Assembly (NCBI RefSeq): GCF_018205975.1
Contig: NZ_CP073577.1
Location: 2,170,001 to 2,234,000, forward strand
Source: Erythrobacter sp. JK5
GTDB taxonomy: Bacteria > Pseudomonadota > Alphaproteobacteria > Sphingomonadales > Sphingomonadaceae
Direction of reading: 5' to 3'
DNA: 64,000 nucleotides
Both the position numbers and the translations under genes were made by a program. The notes under the pieces are model-generated. The model was not told the DNA's origin. It saw only the letters and a list, made by a program, of their open reading frames with translations, and searched no databases. Shown in pieces: positions 1 to 8,742 of this stretch; position 1 is the stretch's first letter; the number at the start of each line of letters is the position of its first letter.

Positions 1-1
1 C

Positions 2-895
2 ACGCTTCCGGCCACGCAAGCCAGTCCGGACTGCGCCGCCGAGGCCGAGCCATCCGCGCCCTTGCTCGGCCCCGAAATGTTCCCGCAATCGGCGCGCATC
101 CTGCTGGCGGAAGATCACGACGTTAACCGCGAACTGATGGTCGAGATGCTCGAGCGGTGCGGCCTTTCGATCGAGATCGCGCAGGACGGGAATGAAGCGA
201 TTTCGCTGGTGATAGACGGATTGATGCGGGACCGCCCGTACGATCTCGTGCTGATGGATATACAGATGCCGGGCTGCGACGGGTACGAGGCGACCCGCGC
301 GATCCGCGCCGAGGGCATCGGGCCGGGCACGCTGCCGATCATCGCGCTGACCGCCAATGCGTTCCCGCAGGATATCGCCGAGGCGCGCACTGCCGGAATG
401 CAGGCGCATCTCGCCAAACCGATCGATTTCGCGGACCTCGCGAAAGCCCTGCAACGCTGGCTGCCGACCCGGATCATCGATCTGGATGGCGCCCCCGATG
501 TGGCGGATTGCGATAGCGGCGGGCAGGACGAAACACCCAATCCAGCGAAATCGCGGCGGCCGACCGAAATGCGCTCGCCCGAGCTGACCCGGCGGTGGCA
601 GGAGCGTCGCGAAGCCGCCATCGAAGCCGTGCGCGCCGCGCTCGCCAGCGGGATGCTCGGCTCCGCTGCGGCCAGCGCTACCCAGCGAGACGAGCTCGCC
701 GCGACGGTGCACAAGCTGGCCGGAACCGCAGCGATGTTCGGCGAACCCGAACTGGGCGACCAGGCCGCCGCGCTCGAACGTGCGCTGAGGCTCGATCTGG
801 GAGGGGACGTGCGGGAGATGCTGGCCGGCGAGCTGCTCGATCGCGCCGACGACAGCGATGGCGGGACGGAGCGGCTCGGCGAGGCTAGCGGCTAG
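2..895 (+). CDS. C-terminal part of a hybrid histidine kinase (receiver plus Hpt domain), cut by the window edge
   Basis: The reading frame is open back to base 2, so only the C-terminal end of the protein is seen. A receiver domain comes first: acidic residues in LLAEDHD, the phospho-acceptor Asp in LMDIQMPG, the switch Thr in ALTAN and the conserved Lys in LAKP. A linker of about 70 residues follows, then a histidine phosphotransfer domain with the His in VHKLAGTAAMFG. In the family, a receiver followed by Hpt ends multi-step phosphorelay kinases; the sensor and kinase parts would lie upstream. A separate receiver-Hpt protein starting at the TTG at base 62 is less likely, because coding sequence continues upstream of it. 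Its input signal and output cannot be told from here. Confidence 0.8.
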   Translation, partial: TLPATQASPDCAAEAEPSAPLLGPEMFPQSARILLAEDHDVNRELMVEMLERCGLSIEIAQDGNEAISLVIDGLMRDRPYDLVLMDIQMPGCDGYEATRAIRAEGIGPGTLPIIALTANAFPQDIAEARTAGMQAHLAKPIDFADLAKALQRWLPTRIIDLDGAPDVADCDSGGQDETPNPAKSRRPTEMRSPELTRRWQERREAAIEAVRAALASGMLGSAAASATQRDELAATVHKLAGTAAMFGEPELGDQAAALERALRLDLGGDVREMLAGELLDRADDSDGGTERLGEASG

Positions 896-932
896 CGGCC
901 AGGGCGACGCGGCCGGGTGCCGGAGACGCGGC

Positions 933-966
933 AAAAAAAAACAGCGGAGCCCGAAGGCCCCGCTGC
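933..966 (-). terminator. Rho-independent terminator of the TonB receptor gene
   Basis: On the minus strand a 10-bp stem (one G-U pair) closes a UUCG loop and runs into nine U residues (the A run at 933-941). It begins 27 bases past the stop of the receptor gene, so it most likely ends that transcript. The kinase gene on the plus strand ends at 895, on the other side of the hairpin. Confidence 0.85.
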
Positions 967-992
967 TTTTTCTGTATCGACAGTGCGACGAA

Positions 993-3900
993 TCAGAATT
1001 CGTAACGCGCACCGATCTGGATCCGCCAGGCCGACTGGCCGATGCTCAGGAAGTTCTGATCGTCCGGGTTGAAGCCCGAGATGATGTAGCGTCCCTGCGC
1101 ATCGACACCGCCATCGACCAGGTCGACGAAATCGCCGCGTGCACGCAGCACGTTCCAGCTGCTGTCGAGCAGGTTGAGGAAGTTCGAGAAGTCGGCGAAT
1201 ACCTCGATCCGGTCTTCGGTGATCCCGGTCAGGCTGCCAAGGAACGGCAGTTCCTGGCTGATGCGCATATCGAGATCGAAGAACCAGTCGTTGTTGCAGG
1301 TGTTGCGCGCGATCGACTCGCCCGGAGTGAACTTGCATTGGCTCCCGACCTCGCTCGTGTCGAGGTAGTTGAGCAGTGCAGTCACCGCAGCCGGGTCCGA
1401 GGACGGCGAAATGTTCGGATCACCAACTCCGGTCGGGATGTAGAGCAGCGCGTTGTCCGAACCCGACGAGCTGTCGTTGAACACGCCGCCGCCATCGAAG
1501 GTGAGGCTGTAGGGCAAGCCCGAACGCGCCCGGAAGAAGAACCCGATATTGGTATCGTACCCTTCGAAGAATTCCTCGCGGAAGTTCACCGCCGCGGTGA
1601 AGTTGTGGCGGTTTTCGAAGTTGGAAGTCGACACCGCAGGATCCTGGCGATCGAACGCGGTGGTGATGTCGTAGGACGACGTCGCGGTCGACGATCCGTT
1701 GTTGCGGTTGTTTTCCGAGTCGGTGAAAGCGTAGCCGAGATTGATCCGGGTGCCGCCGCCCGAGGTGAACAGCCCGCCCTGGAAATTCTTCGACAGGATC
1801 GCCGAAAACACGTGGCTGTCGTAGCTCGGCCCGTTGGTCAGCTGGATTTCGTCATCGCGACGGGTGCTGAAACACGCTGCCGTGACATTGCTGTATACCG
1901 GCGGCGTTCCACCGGTCCCTGCGAGCACGGCATTGCATCCGGTCGCCGTCGGATCGATCGCGGCGTAGATCGGACGACCATCGACGGTGAAACCGCCGTT
2001 GGTGCGGATGTCCGGGGTCTGCGAAAGATCGACGAAGTTCAGCGTGTCGTTAAACCGCGAATAGATATAATCGAGGCTCAGACGCCAGTCGCTGAAGAAG
2101 CCGGTTTCGGTGCCGAAATCGGTCTGGAAGCCGACATTCGCGCGCACCACGGTCGGCACGTCGAATTCGGGATCGGTCGACTGCGTGTCGGAAAGGCCGG
2201 CTGCAGCTTGCGCCGAACCGGCGTTGATCGCGCATTGCGGGAAGCCGGCGAACTGGCCGTTCTGAAGTACGCTGAACGAACCGTTGGGGTTCCGGACGCC
2301 GGCGCAGCTGGAGCTGAACGTGCTGCCTTCGCCGGTCGAGAAGCCGTTGTTCGAGAACGCGTTCGAGAAATACACCACCGGATCGCCGCCGGTGAACATC
2401 CCGACACCGCCGGTCAGACGGCTGTTCGAGAAGAACCCGTCGTTATCGAATTCGTAGGTCGCCGACAGGCGCGGCAACACCACGGTGTCGATGCGGCCGA
2501 ACGAATTGGCGTTGGTGAAGCCGTAGCGACGGAGGAATTCGGGGTTCGCCGTCGGAGCATCACCATCGTAGAGCTGCACGCGGACACCGGCATTGATCGA
2601 AAGCCGATCGGTCGCCTGCCATTCGTCCTGTGCGTAGACCGAGTAGATCCGGCGGCTGAACAGCGCCGCAGCCTCGTTGATATCGCCCGACGGGGTGGCG
2701 TTGATTACGCCGCCGCCGAGGAACTGCCCACGGCTGTTGCCGTCGATCAATTCGTCGGCAACGTCACCGAAAACGCTCGAGAAGTTGCCGCTGGCGACGA
2801 GGCCGTTTTCGAAATCGGCGAGGTTGCGGAAATACAGCGTGCCCGTCGCATTGATCGCGAACAGGTTGAACACTTCGAGATCGTTGATCTCGGCCCCGAA
2901 CTTCAGGAAGTGGTCGTTGCCGGCGTCGACATTGATCTGGAACCGCGCCTGATCGATCTTGGTATCGAGCTGGTTGGCGGAGCGGAAAATGCCCGGGCCG
3001 GTGCTGAGAATACCGTTCTGGGTCGTCTGACCCGCTACCGGAGCAACCCCGACCACGAGACGCACGGTCGGATCGTCCGACTGTGCCTCACCGAAGCCGA
3101 CCGGGCCCTGCACGTCGCCGACTTCGGCGCGGCTGAGGCGCAGCTCGGTCGAGATCGTGTCGCTCCAGGTCGAATAGAGGCGGACCGAGTAGTAGTCCGA
3201 GATCGTGCCTTCGTCTTCGAAGCTGTTGAGGCCGCCCAGGTTCTGATCGCCGAAATCGGGCTCGACATTGGTCTCCTCGAGCCGCTGGTAGGTCGCTTCG
3301 AGGCGGTGATCGTCGGTGATGATCGCGTCGAGACGGCCGAAATAGCGGACGTTGCCTTCTGCCAGCGAAGTCGGATAGCCGCCGATGTCCTGGCCGTAGA
3401 CGTCGCGCGCGATCCGCGCGAACTCGTCGAACTGCGCCTGCGTTACGAAGTTTTCTTCATCGGCGAAACCGCCGCCGGTCGGGCCGACGTTGTTGCCCTG
3501 GCCAAGATCGGCCTCTTCGTATCCGAACGAGAAGAACAGCCGATCGGGAATGATCGGACCGGACAGCGTCGCGCCCCAGCGCTTTTCTTCGTTTGCGGAC
3601 AGCTGGCGACCGTCGAGGTTGTCGGCGAACAGCCCTTCATCGAAGTAGGTGATGAAGGCCGAGCCGCTGAACTTGTTGCCGCCGGACTTGGTCACGACGT
3701 TGACGAGACAACCGGTGAATTCGGAATATTCGACGTCGAACGGCGCGAACTCGACCGAAACCTGGTCGACCACGTCGAACGGCAGCGGCAGCGAGTTGCG
3801 CGCGGCGAACGGCGTGCCGTTGAGGCCGAACACGTCAGCCTGGACGATCCCGTCGACGGTGAAGGTGTTCGAACGGTCGTTGCCGCCGAGGCAGGAAATG

Positions 3901-4439
3901 CGATCGACGTCGTTGGCCTGGTCGATGCTCACGCGCGGGTCGATGCGGATGATGTCGCGCACGTCGCGGGTGATGGACGGGAACGCTTCGAGCGTCTCGG
4001 TGCCGAACGCGGTGCCCGGGCCGACCGCGACCTGGGAGACCTGTGCACGCGCGCCGGTGACGACGATCACGTTATCGGCAGCGCCCGCCGCCGTCGCGTC
4101 GAGCGCGAAGTTGAAGCCGGTGTTGCCCGAAATGTTGGTGAAGACGTCTTCGACCGTCTGGCCTTCATATCCGTCCGCGGTGACCGTGACGGTGTAGGGA
4201 CCGCCCGGTTGAAGCGACTGGATGCGGAAACTGCCGTTCGCGCCCGTGGTGGATGTGCGGGTGCTGCCGGTGCGCGTATCGGTGACGGTGACGACTGCGC
4301 CCGTCAGCGAGTTGCCGTCGGCGTCGGTCACTGAGCCTTCGACGCCCGACGTGATCTGTTGCGCGGCGGCGGGAGTTGCAATCGTGGTTGCGGCAGAGAG
4401 GCTGACGACGCTCGCTGCCAGGAGATATTTGAGTTTCAT
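993..4439 (-). CDS. TonB-dependent outer-membrane receptor, Oar-like, with N-terminal carboxypeptidase-regulatory-like domain
   Basis: The 1148-residue protein starts with a signal peptide (ATPAAAQQ cleavage region, about residue 27). A carboxypeptidase-regulatory-like beta-sandwich follows, roughly residues 30-110 (VEGSVTDADGNSLTGAVV). After it come a plug domain (about 125-260, with NTFTVDGI) and a long 22-strand-type barrel rich in aromatic and Asn/Asp residues. It ends in ARYEF, the terminal Phe expected for BAM-inserted barrels. This is the architecture of Oar-type TonB receptors, which are much longer than siderophore receptors. The substrate is unknown. It is a single gene with its own terminator at 933-966 and an operator-like inverted repeat upstream (4478-4497). 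Confidence 0.92.
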   Translation of the reverse strand: MKLKYLLAASVVSLSAATTIATPAAAQQITSGVEGSVTDADGNSLTGAVVTVTDTRTGSTRTSTTGANGSFRIQSLQPGGPYTVTVTADGYEGQTVEDVFTNISGNTGFNFALDATAAGAADNVIVVTGARAQVSQVAVGPGTAFGTETLEAFPSITRDVRDIIRIDPRVSIDQANDVDRISCLGGNDRSNTFTVDGIVQADVFGLNGTPFAARNSLPLPFDVVDQVSVEFAPFDVEYSEFTGCLVNVVTKSGGNKFSGSAFITYFDEGLFADNLDGRQLSANEEKRWGATLSGPIIPDRLFFSFGYEEADLGQGNNVGPTGGGFADEENFVTQAQFDEFARIARDVYGQDIGGYPTSLAEGNVRYFGRLDAIITDDHRLEATYQRLEETNVEPDFGDQNLGGLNSFEDEGTISDYYSVRLYSTWSDTISTELRLSRAEVGDVQGPVGFGEAQSDDPTVRLVVGVAPVAGQTTQNGILSTGPGIFRSANQLDTKIDQARFQINVDAGNDHFLKFGAEINDLEVFNLFAINATGTLYFRNLADFENGLVASGNFSSVFGDVADELIDGNSRGQFLGGGVINATPSGDINEAAALFSRRIYSVYAQDEWQATDRLSINAGVRVQLYDGDAPTANPEFLRRYGFTNANSFGRIDTVVLPRLSATYEFDNDGFFSNSRLTGGVGMFTGGDPVVYFSNAFSNNGFSTGEGSTFSSSCAGVRNPNGSFSVLQNGQFAGFPQCAINAGSAQAAAGLSDTQSTDPEFDVPTVVRANVGFQTDFGTETGFFSDWRLSLDYIYSRFNDTLNFVDLSQTPDIRTNGGFTVDGRPIYAAIDPTATGCNAVLAGTGGTPPVYSNVTAACFSTRRDDEIQLTNGPSYDSHVFSAILSKNFQGGLFTSGGGTRINLGYAFTDSENNRNNGSSTATSSYDITTAFDRQDPAVSTSNFENRHNFTAAVNFREEFFEGYDTNIGFFFRARSGLPYSLTFDGGGVFNDSSSGSDNALLYIPTGVGDPNISPSSDPAAVTALLNYLDTSEVGSQCKFTPGESIARNTCNNDWFFDLDMRISQELPFLGSLTGITEDRIEVFADFSNFLNLLDSSWNVLRARGDFVDLVDGGVDAQGRYIISGFNPDDQNFLSIGQSAWRIQIGARYEF

Positions 4440-4477
4440 TGAGGAGCCCCTGGGTCGGAAAGGAAATCATATGGGAT

Positions 4478-4497
4478 GGGAGTGCGTGCGCACTCCC
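4478..4497. promoter_or_regulatory. Inverted repeat upstream of the TonB receptor gene
   Basis: A perfect 9-bp inverted repeat (GGGAGTGCG, spacer TG, CGCACTCCC) ends 38 bases before the receptor ATG at 4439. The 2-base spacer fits a dimeric repressor or activator operator better than an RNA hairpin. No regulator gene is adjacent, so the protein that binds is unknown. Confidence 0.4.
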
Positions 4498-4692
4498 TTA
4501 GGTGCGTTGCACTGCACAAAAGCGACTGTTTTGTGACAGTTCGATGAAACGCCCGAGTCGCGCAACCGGTGCGCCGCGCAAATTCACGGAATTTGCGGCA
4601 CTTTGGCGAGGATTCGCGTGGGTTTGCCGCCATGTGTTGCGCGCGCGCAACGAGCCGGGAGTATTTCCGCGCCTCAGCAGCAGCGGGCGTGG

Positions 4693-5634
4693 CTAGGCGA
4701 GATTGATTTCGCGCAGCCGCTGTTGAAGAAAATCGTGCGCGGTGATCGATTCGGCCGGGGGATCCGGATCGTCGGCCGACACGCAGCTCGCCAGCGGCTC
4801 GATCAGGTAGTCGGGCCGGAAATGGAGAAAGAACGGCATCGAATAGCGCGAGCGCAACGCGGCCGGTCCGCGCGGATTGACCACCCGGTGCGTGGTCGAA
4901 CGCAGCCGGCAATTGGTCAGCCGTTCGAGCATGTCGCCGACATTGATGACCAGCCCGCCCGGGGGAACATCGATCGCGTGCCATTCGCCCGCTTTGGTCA
5001 GCAGTTCGAGCCCCGCCTCTTCCGCGCCGAGCAGCAGGGTGATGGTATTGATATCGCCGTGCGCGGCGGCGCGGATCGCGCCTTCGGGCGCGTCGGGGCC
5101 GAGCGGCGGATAGTGCAGCAGCCGCATCACCGAATTGCCGTCTTCGACTGTGGCCGCAAAGAATTGGCGATCGAGCCCGAGATGCAGCGCGATCGCTTCG
5201 AGCACGCGCGATCCGGCGTGTTCGAATGCGGCATACAGCTCGCTGAATGTCTCGCGAAATCCGGCGATTTCATCGGGCCACACATTGGGGGCCATGTATT
5301 GCGCCAGCGGATGGTCGGCGGGCAGCGAACGCCCGACGTGCCAGAACTCCTTGAGGTCGAAGATTTCGGCGTCCTTGGCCTTTTCGGTGCCGAACGGCGT
5401 GTAGCCGCGCGCGCCTCCACCGCCTTCGATCCTGTAGGATCGCTTGACCTCTTCGGGGAGCGCGAAAAACGCCTTCGACGAGGCTTCGGCGCGGTCGATC
5501 AGGTCCTGCGGGATGCCGTGGTCGCGGATCACCGCAAAGCCGTATTCGGCAAAGCTGCGGCCCAGCTCGTCGGCGATGTCTTCGAGCGGCTTGTCCAGGG
5601 ACACGATGGCAATGTCGGGGGCGGTGTCGGTCAT
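4693..5634 (-). CDS. 2-oxoglutarate/Fe(II)-dependent dioxygenase, isopenicillin N synthase-like family
   Basis: The protein has 313 residues, a usual length for this family. The N-terminal DIOX_N region (about 8-110) is followed by the double-stranded beta-helix core. The iron triad is visible as His192 and Asp194 (AAHGDINT) and His249 (STTHRVVNP). The 2OG-binding Arg and Ser follow in RSRYSMPFF. Family members hydroxylate or oxidise small molecules with O2 and 2-oxoglutarate in the cytoplasm; the substrate cannot be predicted from these motifs. The gene stands alone between the TonB receptor and the nucleoside transporter, 38 bases downstream of the latter's stop, so the two may share a transcript. 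Confidence 0.88.
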   Translation of the reverse strand: MTDTAPDIAIVSLDKPLEDIADELGRSFAEYGFAVIRDHGIPQDLIDRAEASSKAFFALPEEVKRSYRIEGGGGARGYTPFGTEKAKDAEIFDLKEFWHVGRSLPADHPLAQYMAPNVWPDEIAGFRETFSELYAAFEHAGSRVLEAIALHLGLDRQFFAATVEDGNSVMRLLHYPPLGPDAPEGAIRAAAHGDINTITLLLGAEEAGLELLTKAGEWHAIDVPPGGLVINVGDMLERLTNCRLRSTTHRVVNPRGPAALRSRYSMPFFLHFRPDYLIEPLASCVSADDPDPPAESITAHDFLQQRLREINLA

Positions 5635-5672
5635 GGCCCTGTATTAGGCACGAGGTCCGCCCGCGACAACAA

Positions 5673-7136
5673 TCAAAGCGGCAGAAACAGGCTCGCCAGC
5701 GCGGCGCTCATCAGGTTGGCGAGGCTGCCCGCCGCCAGCGCCTTGAGCCCCAGCTTCGCAATCACCGGACGCTGGTTGGGGGCAAGCCCGCCGGTCACCG
5801 CCATCTGGATCGCGATCGAGGAGAAATTGGCGAAACCGCACAGCGCAAAGGTCACGATCGCGCGGCTGCGCTCGGTCAATTGCCCATCGGTCATCGCGCC
5901 AAGATCGATGAAGGCGACGAATTCGTTCAGCACGATCTTGGTCCCGAACAGCCCGCCCGCGATTTGCGCCTGGTCCCAGTCAGAAATCCCGATCAGGAAC
6001 ATCACCGGTGCAAACACATACCCCAGCAGCTTCTGGAAGCTGATCGTGCTGAGCCAGGTGGCGGCTTCGGCGCTGAGCGGCGTACCGAGCGCCTCGGCAC
6101 CCGACACGATGCCCGCGCCGAGCCCGCCGAGCAGCCCGTTGGCCAGCGCCACCAGCGCGACGAACACCATCACCATCGCGCCGACCGCGACCGCCAGCTT
6201 GACGCCGGTCTGGGTGCCCTGTGCCGCCGCTTCGATGATATTGGCTGGCTTGTGCCCTTCCTCGAAAGTTTCGGCCATCTCCACCTCGCCGGGCTTGCCG
6301 CCCTCGACGATGGCCGCCGGACCGGCGGCGCTGATCCGCGACTGCGGCAGTTCGAGCTCCTCGCCATTGCTGTCGAGCATCGTGACCCGCGCCAGCTCGG
6401 CGGGAACGTTGGCCTTGCGCTTGACGCGCGCGCCCGCAACCGAGGCGACGCTCGGCCCCTCGGCAGGTTCGCGCACCACATCGTCGGGCATGATGATCTT
6501 GGCCATCAGGATTCCGCCCGGCGCCGACATAAACGCGGCGGCGAGCAGGAACGGCACGGCCTCGGCGCCGATGAAGCTGGCATAGGCGGCGAGGATCGTT
6601 CCGGCGACGCCCGCCATGCCGACGGTCATCAGCGTGAACAGCCGCGCAGGGGGCAGCGCGGCGAGGTAGGGCCGCACCACCAGCGGGCTTTCCGACTGGC
6701 CGACGAAGATATTGGCGGCGCTGCCCAGCGCCTCGACCTTGCTGATTCCGGTGATCCAGCCGATCGCCCCGCCGACCCAGCGCACCAGCCGCTGCATGAT
6801 GCCGAGGTGATAGAGGATCGACACGATCGCGGCGAAGAACACAATCACCGGCAAAGCGGCGATGACGAAGGTGTTGGCGAAGGGATTGCCCTCCATCGGC
6901 CCGAATACAGAGGTGATGCCGACCTTGGAGAAATCGAGCAGCGCGATCACGCCATTCGACAGACCCTGGATCACCGCCACGCCGAAATCGGTGCGCAGCA
7001 CCAGCACAGCCATCGCCGCCTGCAGCGCGAATGCCGCTCCGACGACGCGCATGTTGATCCGTTTCTTGCCCGAAGACAGCAGGAAGGCGATGAGCAGGAT
7101 TGCGCCGATGCCGCCAAGGCTCAGCAATGTGGACAT
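5673..7136 (-). CDS. NupC-type concentrative nucleoside transporter
   Basis: The 487-residue inner-membrane protein imports nucleosides with H+ or Na+. NupC hallmarks are the N-terminal helices, the VGQSESPLV motif, the gate-domain GGILMAKI region, and the core motif GTKIVLNEFVAF. C-terminal helices include CGFANFSSIAIQ. The frame is open upstream, but the ATG at 7136 gives the proper NupC start (MSTLLSLGG); the extension would be non-membrane sequence overlapping the divergent gene. NupC proteins are usually near 400 residues. The extra length is mostly a hydrophilic insert of about 75 residues after GGILMAKI, rich in Glu, Ala and Pro, which probably forms a cytoplasmic loop. Confidence 0.9.
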   Translation of the reverse strand: MSTLLSLGGIGAILLIAFLLSSGKKRINMRVVGAAFALQAAMAVLVLRTDFGVAVIQGLSNGVIALLDFSKVGITSVFGPMEGNPFANTFVIAALPVIVFFAAIVSILYHLGIMQRLVRWVGGAIGWITGISKVEALGSAANIFVGQSESPLVVRPYLAALPPARLFTLMTVGMAGVAGTILAAYASFIGAEAVPFLLAAAFMSAPGGILMAKIIMPDDVVREPAEGPSVASVAGARVKRKANVPAELARVTMLDSNGEELELPQSRISAAGPAAIVEGGKPGEVEMAETFEEGHKPANIIEAAAQGTQTGVKLAVAVGAMVMVFVALVALANGLLGGLGAGIVSGAEALGTPLSAEAATWLSTISFQKLLGYVFAPVMFLIGISDWDQAQIAGGLFGTKIVLNEFVAFIDLGAMTDGQLTERSRAIVTFALCGFANFSSIAIQMAVTGGLAPNQRPVIAKLGLKALAAGSLANLMSAALASLFLPL

Positions 7137-7308
7137 TGTGCTTTCGTTCACGGCGCCGCCGCTGCCCCCGAATGATTGTCTGAATCTGGACCATAATCCG
7201 CGCCGGACCGGCGCGCGCAAGTCGCGTGGGTGGCAGTTTGTCGGGTTTTGCGCAACTCCCGTGCGGAGCGACGCCTCGTGGCGGGGCATCGGAGCAGGCA
7301 GTTCGGTG

Positions 7309-7350
7309 GAAAAGCCTGTGGTCAAACCGGTCGTGCCCGGCTTTTCTTTT
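7309..7350 (+). promoter_or_regulatory. Possible leader hairpin with T run before the queuosine-precursor transporter gene
   Basis: GAAAAGCC (7309-7316) pairs with GGCTTTTC (7339-7346) and is followed by TTTT, ending 27 bases before the ATG at 7378. The shape recalls an attenuator or weak terminator. I looked for preQ1-I riboswitch conserved sequences and did not find a match, so a riboswitch is not claimed. Confidence 0.25.
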
Positions 7351-7377
7351 CGAAACGCACCGCTTACGCCCTTGGCG

Positions 7378-8070
7378 ATGAGCGAAACGACCTCCGCCGC
7401 AGAACCAATGACAACCTCGCCGGTTTCAATCCCTCTAAGTCTATTCGTATTCGCCTTGTTGTACGGCGGAATGACAGTCTTGGCAGGCTTCTTGGCCGTC
7501 AAACAGGTGCAACTTTGGCCGACCAACCTAGGTGTTGAGGCAGGAATTTTCGCGTTTCTAGTTCTCGTGGTGCTTTCAAGCGCAATCACTCAGATTCATG
7601 GCAAGCAAATGGCCAATAAGTTGGTTTGGTGGGGCTTTCTGCCGCTGGGTGCCTCGATCGTGCTTATCTTTTTTGTGCTAGCGCTGCCGGCAGACCCCGC
7701 AATGTGGCCCGAAGGTCTGGAGGCCTTCCAACTCATCCATGCAACTACTCCAAGAATTATGGCAGCCGGTCCAGCGGCGTACCTTGTGTCTCTTTTGCTC
7801 AACGTGTGGATTTTCGACCGATTGCGAGGAACTGGCGAAGCGAGCACGTCCAGCCTGATGGCGCGTGGTGCAGTCGCTTCGGCCTTAAGCCAAGCGCTCG
7901 ACTCGGTTATTTTCGTAACTCTTGCGTTTGCAGGCGAGCGCGACATCACCAACCTGCTGATCGGTCAAGTGATCGCCAAGGTCGCGCTAAGCCTGGTGCT
8001 GGTGCCGTTCCTGATCACGTTCGGCGTGAAGGCGGCGCAATGGCTCGATCGCAGGGGCACCCCGGGCTGA
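7378..8070 (+). CDS. Queuosine precursor transporter, YhhQ/VUT family
   Basis: The 230-residue membrane protein has about six helices and the family signature region NVWIFDRLR followed by GAVASALSQALDSVIFV. YhhQ proteins bring preQ0 or preQ1 across the inner membrane for queuosine tRNA modification. The ATG at 7378 was chosen because it starts a sensible N-terminus just before the first helix; the open frame extends much further up but overlaps the divergent NupC gene. The first 500 or so bases use more A/T-ending codons than the neighbours, and the gene lies just past the 3-prime end of tRNA-Lys. Both are weak hints of horizontal acquisition. Confidence 0.85.
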   Translation: MSETTSAAEPMTTSPVSIPLSLFVFALLYGGMTVLAGFLAVKQVQLWPTNLGVEAGIFAFLVLVVLSSAITQIHGKQMANKLVWWGFLPLGASIVLIFFVLALPADPAMWPEGLEAFQLIHATTPRIMAAGPAAYLVSLLLNVWIFDRLRGTGEASTSSLMARGAVASALSQALDSVIFVTLAFAGERDITNLLIGQVIAKVALSLVLVPFLITFGVKAAQWLDRRGTPG

Positions 8071-8134
8071 AGAACCTGGCTCCGCCGCGACGCGATCGCC
8101 CGGCATTCCGGGTGGCTTGGGATGGCGGCGTGGA

Positions 8135-8210
8135 TGGTGAGCCGTGCAGGGGTCGAACCTGCGACCTACTGATTAAAAGTCAGTTGCTCTACCGACTGAG
8201 CTAACGGCCC
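8135..8210 (-). tRNA. tRNA-Lys (anticodon TTT)
   Basis: A full cloverleaf is seen on the minus strand. The acceptor stem GGGCCGT pairs with ACGGCTC, the D arm contains AGCTC...GAGC, and the anticodon loop CTTTTAA sits between CTGA and TCAG. The T arm reads GCAGG TTCGAAC CCTGC and the CCA end is encoded (8135-8137). The anticodon UUU reads lysine codons. Confidence 0.97.
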
Positions 8211-8253
8211 CCACGGGGTGCTTCGGCATCCCGGGCGGGGCCGAACGGAGCGC

Positions 8254-8742
8254 TCACCTAGGCAGTAGGCGCGGACGGGTCAAGCGTGCATTGAGCTGCG
8301 CAAGCGTCAGCCCGGACACGGGGTCGCGCCAGCCGGGCGCAATCGCCGCAGCCGGACGAAGCACGAAACCGCGCCCGCGGAAATGCGGGTGAGGAACGGC
8401 GAGTTCCCCGCTCGACCAGATCCCGCCGCTCCACAGCACGATATCGCAATCGAGCACGCGGTCGCCCCAGCGCCGCCCCGGACGGCGGCCGAACTCGCGC
8501 TCCATCCGCTTGAGCGCGGCGAGCAATGCGGGGGGATCGTACTCGCTTTCGAGTATGGCGGCGGCATTGGCAAAGCGACGCTGCGCCGCCCCCATCGGCG
8601 CGGCTGCGATGATCGGCGAGCGGGCGACGACCGTGCCGAGCGCCGCCAGCTCTTCCATCGCCGCGTGCACCACCGCCTGCGGACGACCGCACAGGTGGTG
8701 CCGGCGGTTGCTGCCGAGCCCAATCAGGTAGAGGCTGCTCAC
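8254..8742 (-). CDS. folK: 2-amino-4-hydroxy-6-hydroxymethyldihydropteridine pyrophosphokinase
   Basis: The 162-residue cytoplasmic enzyme transfers pyrophosphate from ATP to 6-hydroxymethyl-dihydropterin in folate synthesis. HPPK signatures are the start YLIGLGSN, the GRRPGRRWGDRVLDCDIVLW motif with the Mg-binding Asp pair (LDCDI), and the VPHPHFRGRGFVL motif. The first four bases overlap the end of the upstream amidase gene (ATGA, 8739-8742), so the two are translationally coupled. No other folate gene is adjacent. Confidence 0.95.
   Translation of the reverse strand: MSSLYLIGLGSNRRHHLCGRPQAVVHAAMEELAALGTVVARSPIIAAAPMGAAQRRFANAAAILESEYDPPALLAALKRMEREFGRRPGRRWGDRVLDCDIVLWSGGIWSSGELAVPHPHFRGRGFVLRPAAAIAPGWRDPVSGLTLAQLNARLTRPRLLPR

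Noticed and set aside
858..4334. A 1158-codon open frame on the plus strand opposite the TonB receptor gene
   Set aside because: It is antisense to a fully supported receptor. Its composition (Val/Glu/Arg-rich) mirrors the barrel codons, and it has no domain or ribosome site.
7200..7377. A preQ1 riboswitch before the queuosine-precursor transporter gene
   Set aside because: I could not match the conserved sequences of the known classes; only a simple hairpin is present.
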